From: Phycisphaerae bacterium
Lineage (GTDB): Bacteria; Planctomycetota; Phycisphaerae; UBA1845
Assembly (NCBI GenBank): GCA_013360585.1
Contig: JABWBH010000014.1
Location: 84,770 to 141,710 of the forward strand
Direction: 5' to 3'
Length of the DNA: 56,941 nt
Under the pieces are notes generated by a model, which saw only the letters and a program-made list of their open reading frames with translations, was not told where the DNA came from and ran no database searches. Positions within the stretch are counted from its first letter, which is position 1, and each line of letters opens with the position of its first letter. This document shows, piece by piece, positions 41,252 to 50,496 of this stretch. A program made the position numbers and the translations under genes.

Positions 41252-44207
41252 TCCTGTTCTCTGGGAGGTGGAAGGAGAAAGTCGCCCCCTGATCGAGTCG
41301 TCCCTCAGCGGCGACTTCGCCGCCGTGCTTCTGAACGATGCGCCGGACCAGCGCCAACCCCACGCCGGTTCCGGGGAAGTCCTCTTCCCGATGCAGCCGC
41401 TGGAACACGCCGAAAAGCTTGTCCGCGTACCGCGGGTCGAAGCCTACACCGTTGTCCGACACAGCGTACCAGTGTTCGACGCCCCTGTCGAATGCGGTGA
41501 CTCGCACCTCCGGCGTCGGGCGGCCCGCGCTGTACTTCGCGGCGTTCTCCAGCAGATTGAACCAGACGTGACGCAGCAGACCCGGATCCGCCCACGCCGG
41601 CGGCAGATTCCCCACGATCAGCCGGGGCGCGCCCTGCGGATACAGCTTCAAGACCTCGCGCCACACTTCGTCCACCATCGCCGCCACGTCCACCTCCTCC
41701 CGCCGAACCGCCTGACGCCCGAGGCGCGAGAAATCCAGAAGATCGTCAATCAGGCGTCCAAGCTTCTTCGACGACGCGAGGATCGACGACGCGCAGTGCT
41801 TCGCGTCCCCCGTAAAGTCCGCGCCGTGTTCCTCCAGCAGAATCCGCGCGTACGAACTGATGTGGCGGACCGGCGCCCGCAGATCATGCGACACCGAATA
41901 CGTAAATGCCTCCAGTTCCGCGTTCGTCTCCTCGAGCTGCGCCGTCCGCTCCCGTACCCGGTCCTCCAGCCGCTCGTTCGCGGCGCGCAGCGCGTCCTCC
42001 GCGCGGCGACGCGCCGTGATGTCAATGTCCATGCAGACGTAAGCCTGACGATCCTGATCGAAACCGATCGGAAAAACTCCCGAGTAAACCACGCCGCACG
42101 TCCCGTCCTTCGCAGTGAATCTCCAGTCCTCCGGCGGAACGTGTTCTCCCGTCCGCGCGATGTGATCGATCAGCTTCAGAAACTCCGAAGCGCCGGCGGC
42201 GTCCAGAATCAGTTGGTCCAGCGTCCGGCCGACGGCCTCTTCCTGCGTGAATCCAAAAAGGCGCTCCGCCGCCCGGTTCCAGAACAGAACCCGCCCCTGA
42301 CGATCGAAGATCTGGATCGCGACGTTGGGCGCATGACTGAGGATTGCCTGAAGCCTCGCCTCGCTTTCCCGCAGGGCGTTCTCCGCGAAGCGCCGCTCCG
42401 TGATGTCCGTCATGAAGCCTTCCAGCGCCAGGACGTCCCCGCGTTCATTGAACACCCCCTGTCCCCGCTCCCAGACCCATCGCACCCGGCCGTCCGGGCG
42501 AACGATCCGGTATTCAATCTGAAACGGCCGGCGTTCCTCCAACGCCCGCTGGACGTCCTCCCAGACCCGATCGCGATCGCCTTCGTGGATCAGGTCACGC
42601 CCGATCCGCACCCGCCCGCCGCGCAAGTCCTCCAGATCACACCCCGTCAGCTCCGCCCCCCCGTCGCTGACGAACTCGATTGTCCAGTCCCGGTCGTTGC
42701 GGCAGCGGTAGACCATCCCCGGAAGATTGCCCAGAAGCGTGCGTATCACTCGCTCACTCTCGCGCAGGGCGTGCTCGCTGGTGATCCGCTCCGTGATGTC
42801 CCGCAGGATGACCGTGAAGAGATCCCGGCCGCTGACCTCCACGCGCGAGATTGACGCCTCGATCGGAAACTCCTCGCCGTCCAGGCGCAGGGCGCTGAGG
42901 GTCCGTGCGCTGCCCATCCTCCGCGACGTCTGCCCCGTCCGCCCGAACTCTTCAACGTGCCGCCGATGATTCGGACGGTATCGCGCGGGAATGAAGGCCT
43001 CGATCGGTTTGCCGATTGCGTCCTCGACCGCGCAGCGGAAGATCGCCTCCGCCGCCGCATTGAACTGGATGATGCGCTGATCCGCGTTGATCGTGATGAT
43101 CGCGTCCATCGCCGAGCGGATGATCCCCGACAGAAGCTGCTCGCTTTCCGCCACGCGCTGCTCCGCCGCCTTCATGTCCGTGATGTCCATCGTGATCCCG
43201 GTCCACACCGTGTCGCCGTTGTCCAGGCGTCGCGGCGCCGCAATCGACCGCAGCCAGATCGTCCGCCCGTCGAAACGGTGGACCCGGACCTCATGCTGGA
43301 ACGGGTCGAGCGTCCGTGCGGATTGTGCGATCGATGCTCGCGCCATCGTGCGATCCTGATCGGTCACGAGGCTGAAAGGATCGAACGAAGGACCGATCAG
43401 CGCCTCCGGCTCCACGCCCAGCAGATCCCGCGAGCGCTGCGACGCATACGACAGGTAGAACGTCCCGTCCGGTTTGAGCACCGTCTCGAAGAGCATGCCC
43501 GGAGAATGCGCCGCCACGTCCGCCAGCCGCTGACGGCTCATGCGCAGCTCGTCCTCAATCTGTTTCTGCTCCGTCATGTCCAGGCTGATCGACACCGTCC
43601 CGTCGAAGCGGTCGCCGTCCCGCACCGGCGCCACCACCAGGTACGCGCATCGCTCCCGATCCCCTTCCGCATACCGCACCTCACCCGACACCGCGCCGGA
43701 GGCGGCGCGCCGACAGGCATCGGTGTACCACCCGGCCAGCGGCTCGGGAAAACCCGGCGACCCGGACGACGACGGCGAGGTCGGCGGCCAGCGCCGCAGG
43801 AACACCGGATTCCGGTACACCGGACGCCCGTGCTCATCGCTGACCCAGATCTCAAAAGGAACGTTCTCGAACACCGCCGCCAGCCGCGCCTCCGTCATCC
43901 GCCGGGCGTCACGGTCGCGCTGCCACGCCAGGAACATCTCCCGCACCTGCCACATGCTCAGCACCAGCAGAATCGAAATCGTCAGCGCCACCAGTTCGCT
44001 CGGCAGTCCCTTCGTCACCGCCCGGACCTCGGGCATCACGATCTCGATCAACGAGAGCACGCGCCGAAGAAGCATCAGCCCGAACGTCACCGACAGCAGG
44101 ATCCACGCCGCGCGGACCTTCGTCAGCGGAATCAGACGCAGAGCAAAGACCAGGGCGGCAAGCTGCAGCAGGCTCGACACCGCTACAATGATGAAGATGG
44201 CGTCCAT
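41220..44207 (-). CDS. membrane multi-PAS sensor histidine kinase
   Basis: About 995 residues: two or three N-terminal membrane helices (about 3-25, 30-52, 65-88), then five PAS domains (AVFENVPFEIWVSD, AAHSPGMLFETVL, IIRSAMDAIITINADQRI, LLGNLPGMVYRC, ILSHAPNVAIQIFDRQGR), HisKA with SVSHDLRAPVRHISSYARIL and HATPase_c with NLLENAAKYS, DNGVGFD and GTGVGLALV. This is the phytochrome/Rcp-type kinase group. ATG 44207 with the membrane helix directly after it is the natural start; the 90 codons upstream look non-coding. It starts the cascade and overlaps the Rcp-type receiver gene. The stimulus is unknown. Confidence 0.92.
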   Translation of the reverse strand: MDAIFIIVAVSSLLQLAALVFALRLIPLTKVRAAWILLSVTFGLMLLRRVLSLIEIVMPEVRAVTKGLPSELVALTISILLVLSMWQVREMFLAWQRDRDARRMTEARLAAVFENVPFEIWVSDEHGRPVYRNPVFLRRWPPTSPSSSGSPGFPEPLAGWYTDACRRAASGAVSGEVRYAEGDRERCAYLVVAPVRDGDRFDGTVSISLDMTEQKQIEDELRMSRQRLADVAAHSPGMLFETVLKPDGTFYLSYASQRSRDLLGVEPEALIGPSFDPFSLVTDQDRTMARASIAQSARTLDPFQHEVRVHRFDGRTIWLRSIAAPRRLDNGDTVWTGITMDITDMKAAEQRVAESEQLLSGIIRSAMDAIITINADQRIIQFNAAAEAIFRCAVEDAIGKPIEAFIPARYRPNHRRHVEEFGRTGQTSRRMGSARTLSALRLDGEEFPIEASISRVEVSGRDLFTVILRDITERITSEHALRESERVIRTLLGNLPGMVYRCRNDRDWTIEFVSDGGAELTGCDLEDLRGGRVRIGRDLIHEGDRDRVWEDVQRALEERRPFQIEYRIVRPDGRVRWVWERGQGVFNERGDVLALEGFMTDITERRFAENALRESEARLQAILSHAPNVAIQIFDRQGRVLFWNRAAERLFGFTQEEAVGRTLDQLILDAAGASEFLKLIDHIARTGEHVPPEDWRFTAKDGTCGVVYSGVFPIGFDQDRQAYVCMDIDITARRRAEDALRAANERLEDRVRERTAQLEETNAELEAFTYSVSHDLRAPVRHISSYARILLEEHGADFTGDAKHCASSILASSKKLGRLIDDLLDFSRLGRQAVRREEVDVAAMVDEVWREVLKLYPQGAPRLIVGNLPPAWADPGLLRHVWFNLLENAAKYSAGRPTPEVRVTAFDRGVEHWYAVSDNGVGFDPRYADKLFGVFQRLHREEDFPGTGVGLALVRRIVQKHGGEVAAEGRLDQGATFSFHLPENRNEPADGDSAR

Positions 44208-44500
44208 GCAGGGTCGCTCCAGGTGAGGGGACGCTCGACGCGCCGCCCCGTCGCACATTTGAGTCACGCCGATGACCTTCGCACCCCGGGCCGAACCCGG
44301 CGGGGTTCGGCAGGGCGGCAGCACCGGCAGCAGCGCCCTCCCATCAAGGGCGCGGCACGACGAATTATCGAAGTTGCCCGTGTGATCGCAAGGAGCCATC
44401 CGGCACGGGTCCCAACTCGTCCGGGTGACGTCGGCGCGGCGTCGCCTCCTCTGTACCGGCGAGCGATCCTGCGGCACACTGCCCGCCAGGAGGAACCAAT

Positions 44501-47500
44501 ATGTTCACGCGAATCGCAGAAAACTGGGCAAGCGTGTGCGGAGTCCTGATGCTGACGGTGCAGACGGCGAGTGCGACGCAGGAAGCGGCGATCACGCCCG
44601 TCGAACTCCGATGCGAGTATCTCGATCGTCCGTTATGCGTCGATGTCGCCCGCCCGCGGCTTTCGTGGATCCTCAAACCCGTCAACACCGACGCGCGAGC
44701 CTTGAAGCAGACGGCCTACCACATCCTTGTGGCGACGGACGCGGAGACGCTCGCGCGCGGCGAGGGAAACCTCTGGGACTCGGGAAAAGTCGCGTCCGCC
44801 GAAACCGTCCACATCGAGTACGCCGGAAAACCGCTCGCCGCGATGCAGCGCGCAACCTGGAAGGTCCGCATCTGGGATCAAGCCGATCAGCCCTCCGCCT
44901 TCAGCGAGCCTTCGTGGTGGGCGGTCGGCTTGCGGAACGAAGCGGACTGGAGCGGAGCGCAGTGGATCGGCGACGCCACGCCGCCGCCGCCCGTCACGCC
45001 CGCCCACAACGGATATCACACCGAGCTGTCGAACCGCGCCGATGATCCCAAGTGGGTTCAGATCGACCTCGGCGCCCCGACGCGCTTTGACGCCGTGACG
45101 CTCCACCCCGCCCGTCCGCATGACTGGAGCGCGGACGTGCCCGGATTGATGTTCCCCGTAAAATACCGCGTCCTCGTCGGAGACGCGGAGGACGCCGCCG
45201 GCGCCGCGGTCGTCGCCGACCTGACCGCCGCACCGCAGCCCAACCCCGGCGAGAACGCCGTCACCCACCGCTTCCCCCCCGTCACCGCCCGCTACGTCCG
45301 CCTTGACGTCGCGCAGCTCGGCGAACGCAACCCGGGAACCTTCGCCGCGGCGCTCGCCGAGATGGACGTGCTCGACGGTGACAAGATCGTGTCGCTCGGA
45401 AAACCCGTGACGGCGAAGGACAGCATCGAGCACAACGACTGGTCCACGAAGAACCTCACCGACGGCGACCGCACCTCTGACAAGCGCCGCGGGTATGATC
45501 CGCTCCCGGCTCCGATGCTTCGCAAGGCGTTCTCCACGACCGCCGCGCCGGCGCGGGCGATCGTCTACGCCACGGCGCTGGGGTTGTACGAGCTGCGCAT
45601 CAACGGGCAGCGCGTCGGCGATCACCAGCTCGCCCCCGAGTGGACCGACTATCACCGGCGCGTGCAGTACCAAGCGTATGACGTCACCGCGCTGCTGCGC
45701 CAGGGCGAGAACGTCATCGGCGCCACCCTCGGCGATGGGTGGTATGCCGGCGAGATCGGGCTGACCGGTCTCGTCCCCGGCGGTCCGCCGCGCGCCATCT
45801 ACGGCCGGCTCCCCGCGCTCCTGCTGAAGCTCGAACTCCGGCACCCCGACGGGTCGCGGCAGACGATCGTCTCCGACGCTTCGTGGAAGACCACGCTCGA
45901 CGGTCCGATCCGCACCAACGATCTGATGGACGGCGAAACCTACGACGCCCGACGCGAACTTCCCGGCTGGGACAAGCCCGGTTTCGACGACGCCGCGTGG
46001 ACACCCGCGCAGGTCCGGCCCGCGCCCTCCGCCGCCCTCGTCGCCCAGCCGAACGAGCCGATCCGCATCACGCGTGATCGCGCCGCCGCGTCCCTGGCGG
46101 AGCCGAAGCCCGGCGTGTACGTCTTCGACCTCGGGCAGAACCTGGTCGGCTGGTGCCGTCTTCGTGTCACCGGCGACCCCGGAACGACCGTGACTCTGCG
46201 CCACGCCGAAGTGCTCAACCCCGACGGCACGATCTACACCGCCAACCTCCGCGGCGCCGCCCAGACCGACCGTTACATCCTCAAGGGCGGTGCGGAAGAG
46301 ACCTTTGAACCGCGCTTCACCTATCACGGCTTCCGCTACGTCGAGGTCGCCGGACTTCCCAGCGCCCCGTCGAAGGATCAGCTCGTCGCCCGCGTTCTGC
46401 ACTCCGCCGCTCCCGAGACCGGCGAGTTCGACTGCTCCGAACCGCTGCTCAACAAGCTCTGGAGCAACATCCTCTGGACCCAGCGGTCGAACCTCCACAG
46501 CACGCCCACCGACTGCCCCCAGCGCGATGAACGTTGCGGCTGGATGGGCGACATCCTCGCTTTCGCCCCGACCGCGTGCTTCAACATGAACATGGCCGCG
46601 TTCTTCACGAAGTGGCTGCCCGACACGCGCGACGCCCAGGCCGACGACGGTCGCTTCGCCGACTTCTCTCCGAATCCGTATGACTCGAACGTCCGCGTTT
46701 CGGGAGTCCCCGCGTGGGGCGACGCCGGCGTCTTCGTTCCCTGGACGGCGTGGGAGTTCTACGGCGACCGCCGCCTCCTCGAAGCGCAATACCCCGCAGC
46801 CGTGAAGTGGGTCGAGTGGATCCGCTCGAAGAACCCCGACCTGCTCTGGAAGAACGCCCGGCACAACGACTACGGAGACTGGCTCAACGCCGACACCCTC
46901 CGCCTCGAAGGCTGGCCGGCCAAGGGCGCGGAAGTCCCGAAGGAGGTTTTCGCCACGATGTTCTTCGCCCGCTCGACGCAGCTTCTTTCGAAGATGGCCC
47001 GCGTCCTCGGAAAAAACGACGACGCCGCCAGGTATGAGAAGCTCGCCGCCGACATCCGCGACGCCTTCAACAAGGCCTACGTCACTCCCGAAGGCCGCAT
47101 CGAAGGCGACACCCAGGCCGGCTACGCCCTCGCCCTGAACTTCGACCTGCTGCCGGCCGCGCTTCAGGGCCGCGCCGCCGCCCGGATGGTCGAACGCTTC
47201 GAGCCTTACGGCGGGCAGATCTCCACCGGGTTTCACTCGACCGTCCCCCTCATGCTCGAACTGACGAACCGCGGCTACAACAGCGAGGCCTACCGCCTCG
47301 TGCTCAACCGCAAGATGCCGTCGTGGGGCTACGCGATCGACCACGGTGCGACCACGGTCTGGGAACGCTGGGACGGCTACGTCGAGGGGCGCGGGTTTCA
47401 GGATCCGGGCATGAACTCCTTCGCGCATTACGCGATCGGATCGGTGGGGGAGTGGATGATGAAGACGATCATCGGCATCCAACCCGACCCGTCCGCGCCC

Positions 47501-47818
47501 GGCTTCTCCCGCGTGATCCTCCGCCCGCAACCGGGACCGGGCCTCACCTGGGCGCGCGGCGCCTACACCTCGATCCGCGGGCGCATCGGGGTCGCCTGGC
47601 AGCTCGAACCGGGCCTGTTCCGCATGTCGGTGCTGATCCCCCCGAACGTGACCGCAACCGTGTTCGTCCCCACCGACGATCCCGCCAGCGTCAATGAGGA
47701 CGGACAACCGCTGGACAAAGTCCGCGGCGCCGAATTCCTCCGCAAAGCCGGCGCGGCCGCCGTCTACGAATTGCAATCCGGAACGTACACGATCGAAGCG
47801 AAACGCGGAGGGCCGTGA
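44501..47818 (+). CDS. secreted alpha-L-rhamnosidase (GH78) with inserted carbohydrate-binding domain
   Basis: 1105 residues: signal peptide (cleavage near ASA-TQ at 26), N-terminal Ig-like part, an F5/8 type C-like insert at about 165-325 (WVQIDLGAPTRFDAVTLHPA, YVRLDVAQLGE), the GH78 N domain (INGQRVGDHQLAPEWTDY), the concanavalin-like domain (FDLGQNLVGWCRLRV), and the (alpha/alpha)6 catalytic barrel with DCPQRDERCGWMGD near residue 671-684, which holds the catalytic acidic residues. It cleaves terminal alpha-L-rhamnose from glycosides or polysaccharides outside the cytoplasm. AGGAGG lies 7 bases before the ATG. It is isolated on its strand; no other rhamnose gene is nearby. Confidence 0.94.
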   Translation: MFTRIAENWASVCGVLMLTVQTASATQEAAITPVELRCEYLDRPLCVDVARPRLSWILKPVNTDARALKQTAYHILVATDAETLARGEGNLWDSGKVASAETVHIEYAGKPLAAMQRATWKVRIWDQADQPSAFSEPSWWAVGLRNEADWSGAQWIGDATPPPPVTPAHNGYHTELSNRADDPKWVQIDLGAPTRFDAVTLHPARPHDWSADVPGLMFPVKYRVLVGDAEDAAGAAVVADLTAAPQPNPGENAVTHRFPPVTARYVRLDVAQLGERNPGTFAAALAEMDVLDGDKIVSLGKPVTAKDSIEHNDWSTKNLTDGDRTSDKRRGYDPLPAPMLRKAFSTTAAPARAIVYATALGLYELRINGQRVGDHQLAPEWTDYHRRVQYQAYDVTALLRQGENVIGATLGDGWYAGEIGLTGLVPGGPPRAIYGRLPALLLKLELRHPDGSRQTIVSDASWKTTLDGPIRTNDLMDGETYDARRELPGWDKPGFDDAAWTPAQVRPAPSAALVAQPNEPIRITRDRAAASLAEPKPGVYVFDLGQNLVGWCRLRVTGDPGTTVTLRHAEVLNPDGTIYTANLRGAAQTDRYILKGGAEETFEPRFTYHGFRYVEVAGLPSAPSKDQLVARVLHSAAPETGEFDCSEPLLNKLWSNILWTQRSNLHSTPTDCPQRDERCGWMGDILAFAPTACFNMNMAAFFTKWLPDTRDAQADDGRFADFSPNPYDSNVRVSGVPAWGDAGVFVPWTAWEFYGDRRLLEAQYPAAVKWVEWIRSKNPDLLWKNARHNDYGDWLNADTLRLEGWPAKGAEVPKEVFATMFFARSTQLLSKMARVLGKNDDAARYEKLAADIRDAFNKAYVTPEGRIEGDTQAGYALALNFDLLPAALQGRAAARMVERFEPYGGQISTGFHSTVPLMLELTNRGYNSEAYRLVLNRKMPSWGYAIDHGATTVWERWDGYVEGRGFQDPGMNSFAHYAIGSVGEWMMKTIIGIQPDPSAPGFSRVILRPQPGPGLTWARGAYTSIRGRIGVAWQLEPGLFRMSVLIPPNVTATVFVPTDDPASVNEDGQPLDKVRGAEFLRKAGAAAVYELQSGTYTIEAKRGGP

Positions 47819-47856
47819 GGCGGAGCCGGGGTTCGGGCGCACGCCGACCCGGTCGT

Positions 47857-48306
47857 TCAACCAGGACGGCGCCTCTGCTCGAAGGCCTCGACGAACTCGG
47901 TCCGCATCGCGCGCGTCGGGAGAAAATCGCCGAGCTGAATGCGCTCGCCGCTGGTCAGCACGAGAGCGAGGGGTGTCTTATCCCACATCCGGAAGAAGAA
48001 CTTATTCCTGGCGACTTCAGATGCTTCGTCCCAGCGCACCAGCCGATCGATGTTCTCGCGTCGAACGTAGACCCCCTCCGGGTGCAGCGCGACAACGTAC
48101 CCCAGCGCGCGGAGTCGGCGAACGCGATGAAAGTTGACTCCCGTCGCCACCCCCCAGAAAACAAGAAACATCCAGAAGAACGTGCTCGGGATTCGACTCA
48201 TCGACCAGTTCAATACCACCCGGACAACCACCCATGTTACGCCTATGTATACCTGTATCCAGTTCCGCCCGTCGCCCGCCGCCCGCCGCCCGCCGCCCGC
48301 CGCCAC
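47857..48306 (-). CDS. small membrane protein with PH-like domain, separated from its zinc ribbon
   Basis: Up to 149 residues from GTG 48306, which overlaps the stop of the 33-codon zinc-ribbon ORF as TAGTG. Residues 1-17 come from a 7-bp tandem repeat; two hydrophobic segments follow (about 18-33 and 43-60), then a soluble part of about 85 residues resembling bacterial PH domains (VVALHPEGVYVRRENIDRLVRWDEA, ALVLTSGERIQLGDF). If re-initiation does not occur, the ATG at 48201 would give a 114-residue form with one helix. The function is unknown. The product is probably an inner-membrane protein with a cytosolic domain. Confidence 0.6.
   Translation of the reverse strand: MAAGGGRRAAGDGRNWIQVYIGVTWVVVRVVLNWSMSRIPSTFFWMFLVFWGVATGVNFHRVRRLRALGYVVALHPEGVYVRRENIDRLVRWDEASEVARNKFFFRMWDKTPLALVLTSGERIQLGDFLPTRAMRTEFVEAFEQRRRPG
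48265..48306. repeat. 7-bp tandem repeat, six units
   Basis: Units CCGCCCG, TCGCCCG, CCGCCCG three times, then CCGCCAC (plus strand), 42 bases in all. It lies at the very 5' end of the membrane protein frame. Since 7 is not a multiple of 3, gain or loss of one unit would shift that frame: a possible slippage switch. Confidence 0.75.
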
Positions 48307-48407
48307 TACGCCCGTACCTCGGCGTCATAACTCAACCCGCACTCCGAACACCGATGTTCCCCCGGCAGCCCGGTCAGGTCGTATTGACATCGGTGGCAGG
48401 ACGTCAT
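48306..48407 (-). CDS. 33-residue zinc-ribbon peptide
   Basis: A short ORF: MTSCHRCQYDLTGLP, then RCSECGLSYDAEVRA and a TAG stop. The CxxC...CxxC pairs and the YDLTGLP spacer are the hallmark of an N-terminal zinc ribbon that, in planctomycetes, is normally fused to membrane or regulatory domains. Here it ends in TAG sharing its G with the GTG of the membrane protein (TAGTG), so the normally fused protein appears split, with translational re-initiation possible. There is no good ribosome-binding site before ATG 48407, so expression is not certain. Confidence 0.6.
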   Translation of the reverse strand: MTSCHRCQYDLTGLPGEHRCSECGLSYDAEVRA

Positions 48408-48567
48408 GATGCGAACTCGATGGCGAGCACCGCGGTCCCGACTTGCCTGGGCAAAGCCTCGTCACAGCTCTGAAGACGTCCGTGTCCGCCGCCCCGCTAC
48501 GCAGGGCGCGCCGCGCGCTGGATTCTTCGTATTCACGGGCGTTGACGACACGACGGCGCCGGGTGGA

Positions 48568-49134
48568 TCAGACCGTCTCGATTTCCTTCGTCTTCTCGGT
48601 GAGCACGCGGTCGATTTCGTCTTCGTGCTGTTTGAGAAGCTTCTGGATGCGCTCCTGAGCGGCCTCGGACTCGTCCTCGCTGATCGTCTTCGCCTTTTCG
48701 AGCGCCTCGACGGCCTTGTTGCCGTCGCGGCGGACGTTGCGGACGGCGATTTTCTGGGCTTCGCCGAGTTTCCTGACCGTCTGGGCGAGTTGCTGGCGAC
48801 GTTCGCCGGAGAGCGACGGGATGGGCAGGCGGATCGTTTTTCCGTCGGACATCGGCGTGATTCCGAGGTCCGAGGTTTTCAGGCCCTTCTCGATGTCCTT
48901 GAGCGTGCCGGGGTCGAAGGGTTTGATCAGGAGCGTGCTCGGGTCCGGGACGCTGATGCTGGCGAGGCCTTTCAGCTCCATCGTGCTGCCGTAGGAGGGG
49001 ACTTCGATGCGGATGTGCTCGACGAGTCCGGCGTGGGCGCGGCCGGTGCGCACGCCCTTCAGCTCCTGCTTGAGGTGATCGACGGCCTTGGCCATCCGCT
49101 GCTTACATTCGCTTTCGATTGCGGCGACGCTCAT
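48568..49134 (-). CDS. frr: ribosome recycling factor
   Basis: 188 residues, near the standard length (about 185). Domain I is the three-helix bundle with QELKGVRTGRAHAGLVEHI (residues 22-40) and the C-terminal NVRRDGNKAVEALEK and QKLLKQHEDEIDRVLTEKTKEI helices; domain II lies between. Together with EF-G it splits ribosomes after termination. The upstream in-frame sequence to 49374 is Arg/Pro-rich and overlaps the Fic gene, so ATG 49134 is the start. pyrH and tsf, its common neighbours, are absent. Confidence 0.97.
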   Translation of the reverse strand: MSVAAIESECKQRMAKAVDHLKQELKGVRTGRAHAGLVEHIRIEVPSYGSTMELKGLASISVPDPSTLLIKPFDPGTLKDIEKGLKTSDLGITPMSDGKTIRLPIPSLSGERRQQLAQTVRKLGEAQKIAVRNVRRDGNKAVEALEKAKTISEDESEAAQERIQKLLKQHEDEIDRVLTEKTKEIETV

Positions 49135-49261
49135 CCTGATGCTCCGAGGACTCCGGTCGGGGCGAAGAAACCTGCGTGAATTAGAGCAGAACCCGCCCGA
49201 CGGCTCAAGTCGAGGCGAATCCCCGGGGCACGGGGCGCCGTCCGACCCCGCAGGTTCGGGA

Positions 49262-50470
49262 TCAAGAGGTCTCGGGCGCATCGCCCGCGGCGCGCTCCCG
49301 CGCCGCCGCGGCCGGCGGGCGGAAGGCGAGAATGATCTCCTTGCGCGCCCGATATCCGGCGTCGGTGTGCTCAAGGAGCTTTTCCCTCTCCAACACGGCC
49401 AGATCGCGGGAAAGCGTTCTCTCGGACACCGGGGCGTACAAGCGCGCCAGGCGGGGCGTCAACTCCGGGATCGCTTTCATCGACGTCGCCTCCCCGGTCG
49501 CCGACAGGTCAAGAACCAGCGCTTGCTGCCGCCGGGCGACCTTGGAATCCTTGTCGCGGAACACGGGATGCTCATCCACGTAGTCGCGCCAGGCGATGTC
49601 CCACTGCTGCTGCCAGATAATCCGAAGCTGCTCTCTCAAGCCGTCGAGAAGACCGCGCACGGCGTAGTCGATGAAGGGAATCACATCTCCCTCCGACCGG
49701 CTGGCGGCGTCGAGCTGGCGGTAATACTCGTCGCGCGTGAGGTTGTAATGATTGCTCATCAGGTGCGCGGCGGGCGCCGGAACGCCGGATGCGACCAGCA
49801 GGGAGAACTCGATCATCCGCCCCGTGCGCCCGTTACCGTCGCCGAAGGGGTGGATCCACTCAAAATACAGATGCGCGACGACGGCCTTGATGATTGCGCA
49901 GGCGAGCCGGACGTCTTCGTCCTTCGAGCTCAGCTCGGGCGCCTCGATCCAGGCGCACAGGCGGTCAAGGAGGTGCTCGCAATCCTCCGCCGGCGCGGCG
50001 CGATACCTGGCCACGCCGACCGTCATCTTTCGAATCTCGCCGGGGATGACCCCAGGCTCAACCGGAATGCCCTCCAGAATCCGGCGATTGATCTCCTGGA
50101 TGCGCTTGCGTGACAGGACGAGCGTCTGCCCACCGGCGATCTGATCGGTCACTTCCTGACAGAGGGAAACGATGTTATCCACTTCGCGGGCGAGGTATTC
50201 GCGTGAGGGAGGCAGGGTGAGTCGCCCCTCCAGATGCCGCACGACCTCTTCCTCGGTCAGTGTGTTTCCTTCGATCGCGGCTGAACCGAGCGATCCCTTG
50301 GCCAGAAAAAGCTGGTACAGCCTGTCGGCGGTCGCGACCTTCAACGGCACGTTCGAGATGTGCTGACACTTTGATTGACATTCGCCAAGCCGCAGCCACA
50401 GATGCCAGGGCACGAGTCGAAGATCGAGCTTGAACGTCAACCACGGGTGCGTTTTTTCGTAGGTCCGCAT
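49262..50470 (-). CDS. Fic-domain AMP-transferase with C-terminal winged helix
   Basis: 402 residues. The inhibitory helix SLGSAAIEGN (residues ~61-70; S/TxxxEG) precedes the core: catalytic motif HPFGDGNGRTGR near residue 205 (His and the phosphate-binding loop intact). This is a class II Fic protein that AMPylates Tyr/Thr/Ser hydroxyls of target proteins, restrained by its own inhibitory Glu. The C-terminal ~100 residues hold a winged-helix domain (VSERTLSRDLAVLEREKLLEH spread), so it may bind DNA. The ATG at 50470 is chosen; GTG 50476 is also possible. A 12-bp iteron array in an AT-rich stretch directly upstream is the likely operator. Confidence 0.9.
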   Translation of the reverse strand: MRTYEKTHPWLTFKLDLRLVPWHLWLRLGECQSKCQHISNVPLKVATADRLYQLFLAKGSLGSAAIEGNTLTEEEVVRHLEGRLTLPPSREYLAREVDNIVSLCQEVTDQIAGGQTLVLSRKRIQEINRRILEGIPVEPGVIPGEIRKMTVGVARYRAAPAEDCEHLLDRLCAWIEAPELSSKDEDVRLACAIIKAVVAHLYFEWIHPFGDGNGRTGRMIEFSLLVASGVPAPAAHLMSNHYNLTRDEYYRQLDAASRSEGDVIPFIDYAVRGLLDGLREQLRIIWQQQWDIAWRDYVDEHPVFRDKDSKVARRQQALVLDLSATGEATSMKAIPELTPRLARLYAPVSERTLSRDLAVLEREKLLEHTDAGYRARKEIILAFRPPAAAARERAAGDAPETS

Positions 50471-50496
50471 TCTCACCGCCGTTATCGGCCTGAATT

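Noticed and set aside
44633-47860. 1075-codon open frame on the minus strand
   Set aside because: Shadow of the GH78 gene, which has a signal peptide, ribosome-binding site and all family motifs on the plus strand.
48265-48306. Simple phase switch joining the zinc ribbon to the membrane protein by repeat slippage
   Set aside because: The TAG of the ribbon lies before the repeat in the direction of translation, so unit gain or loss cannot fuse the two frames; only the downstream frame could be switched.
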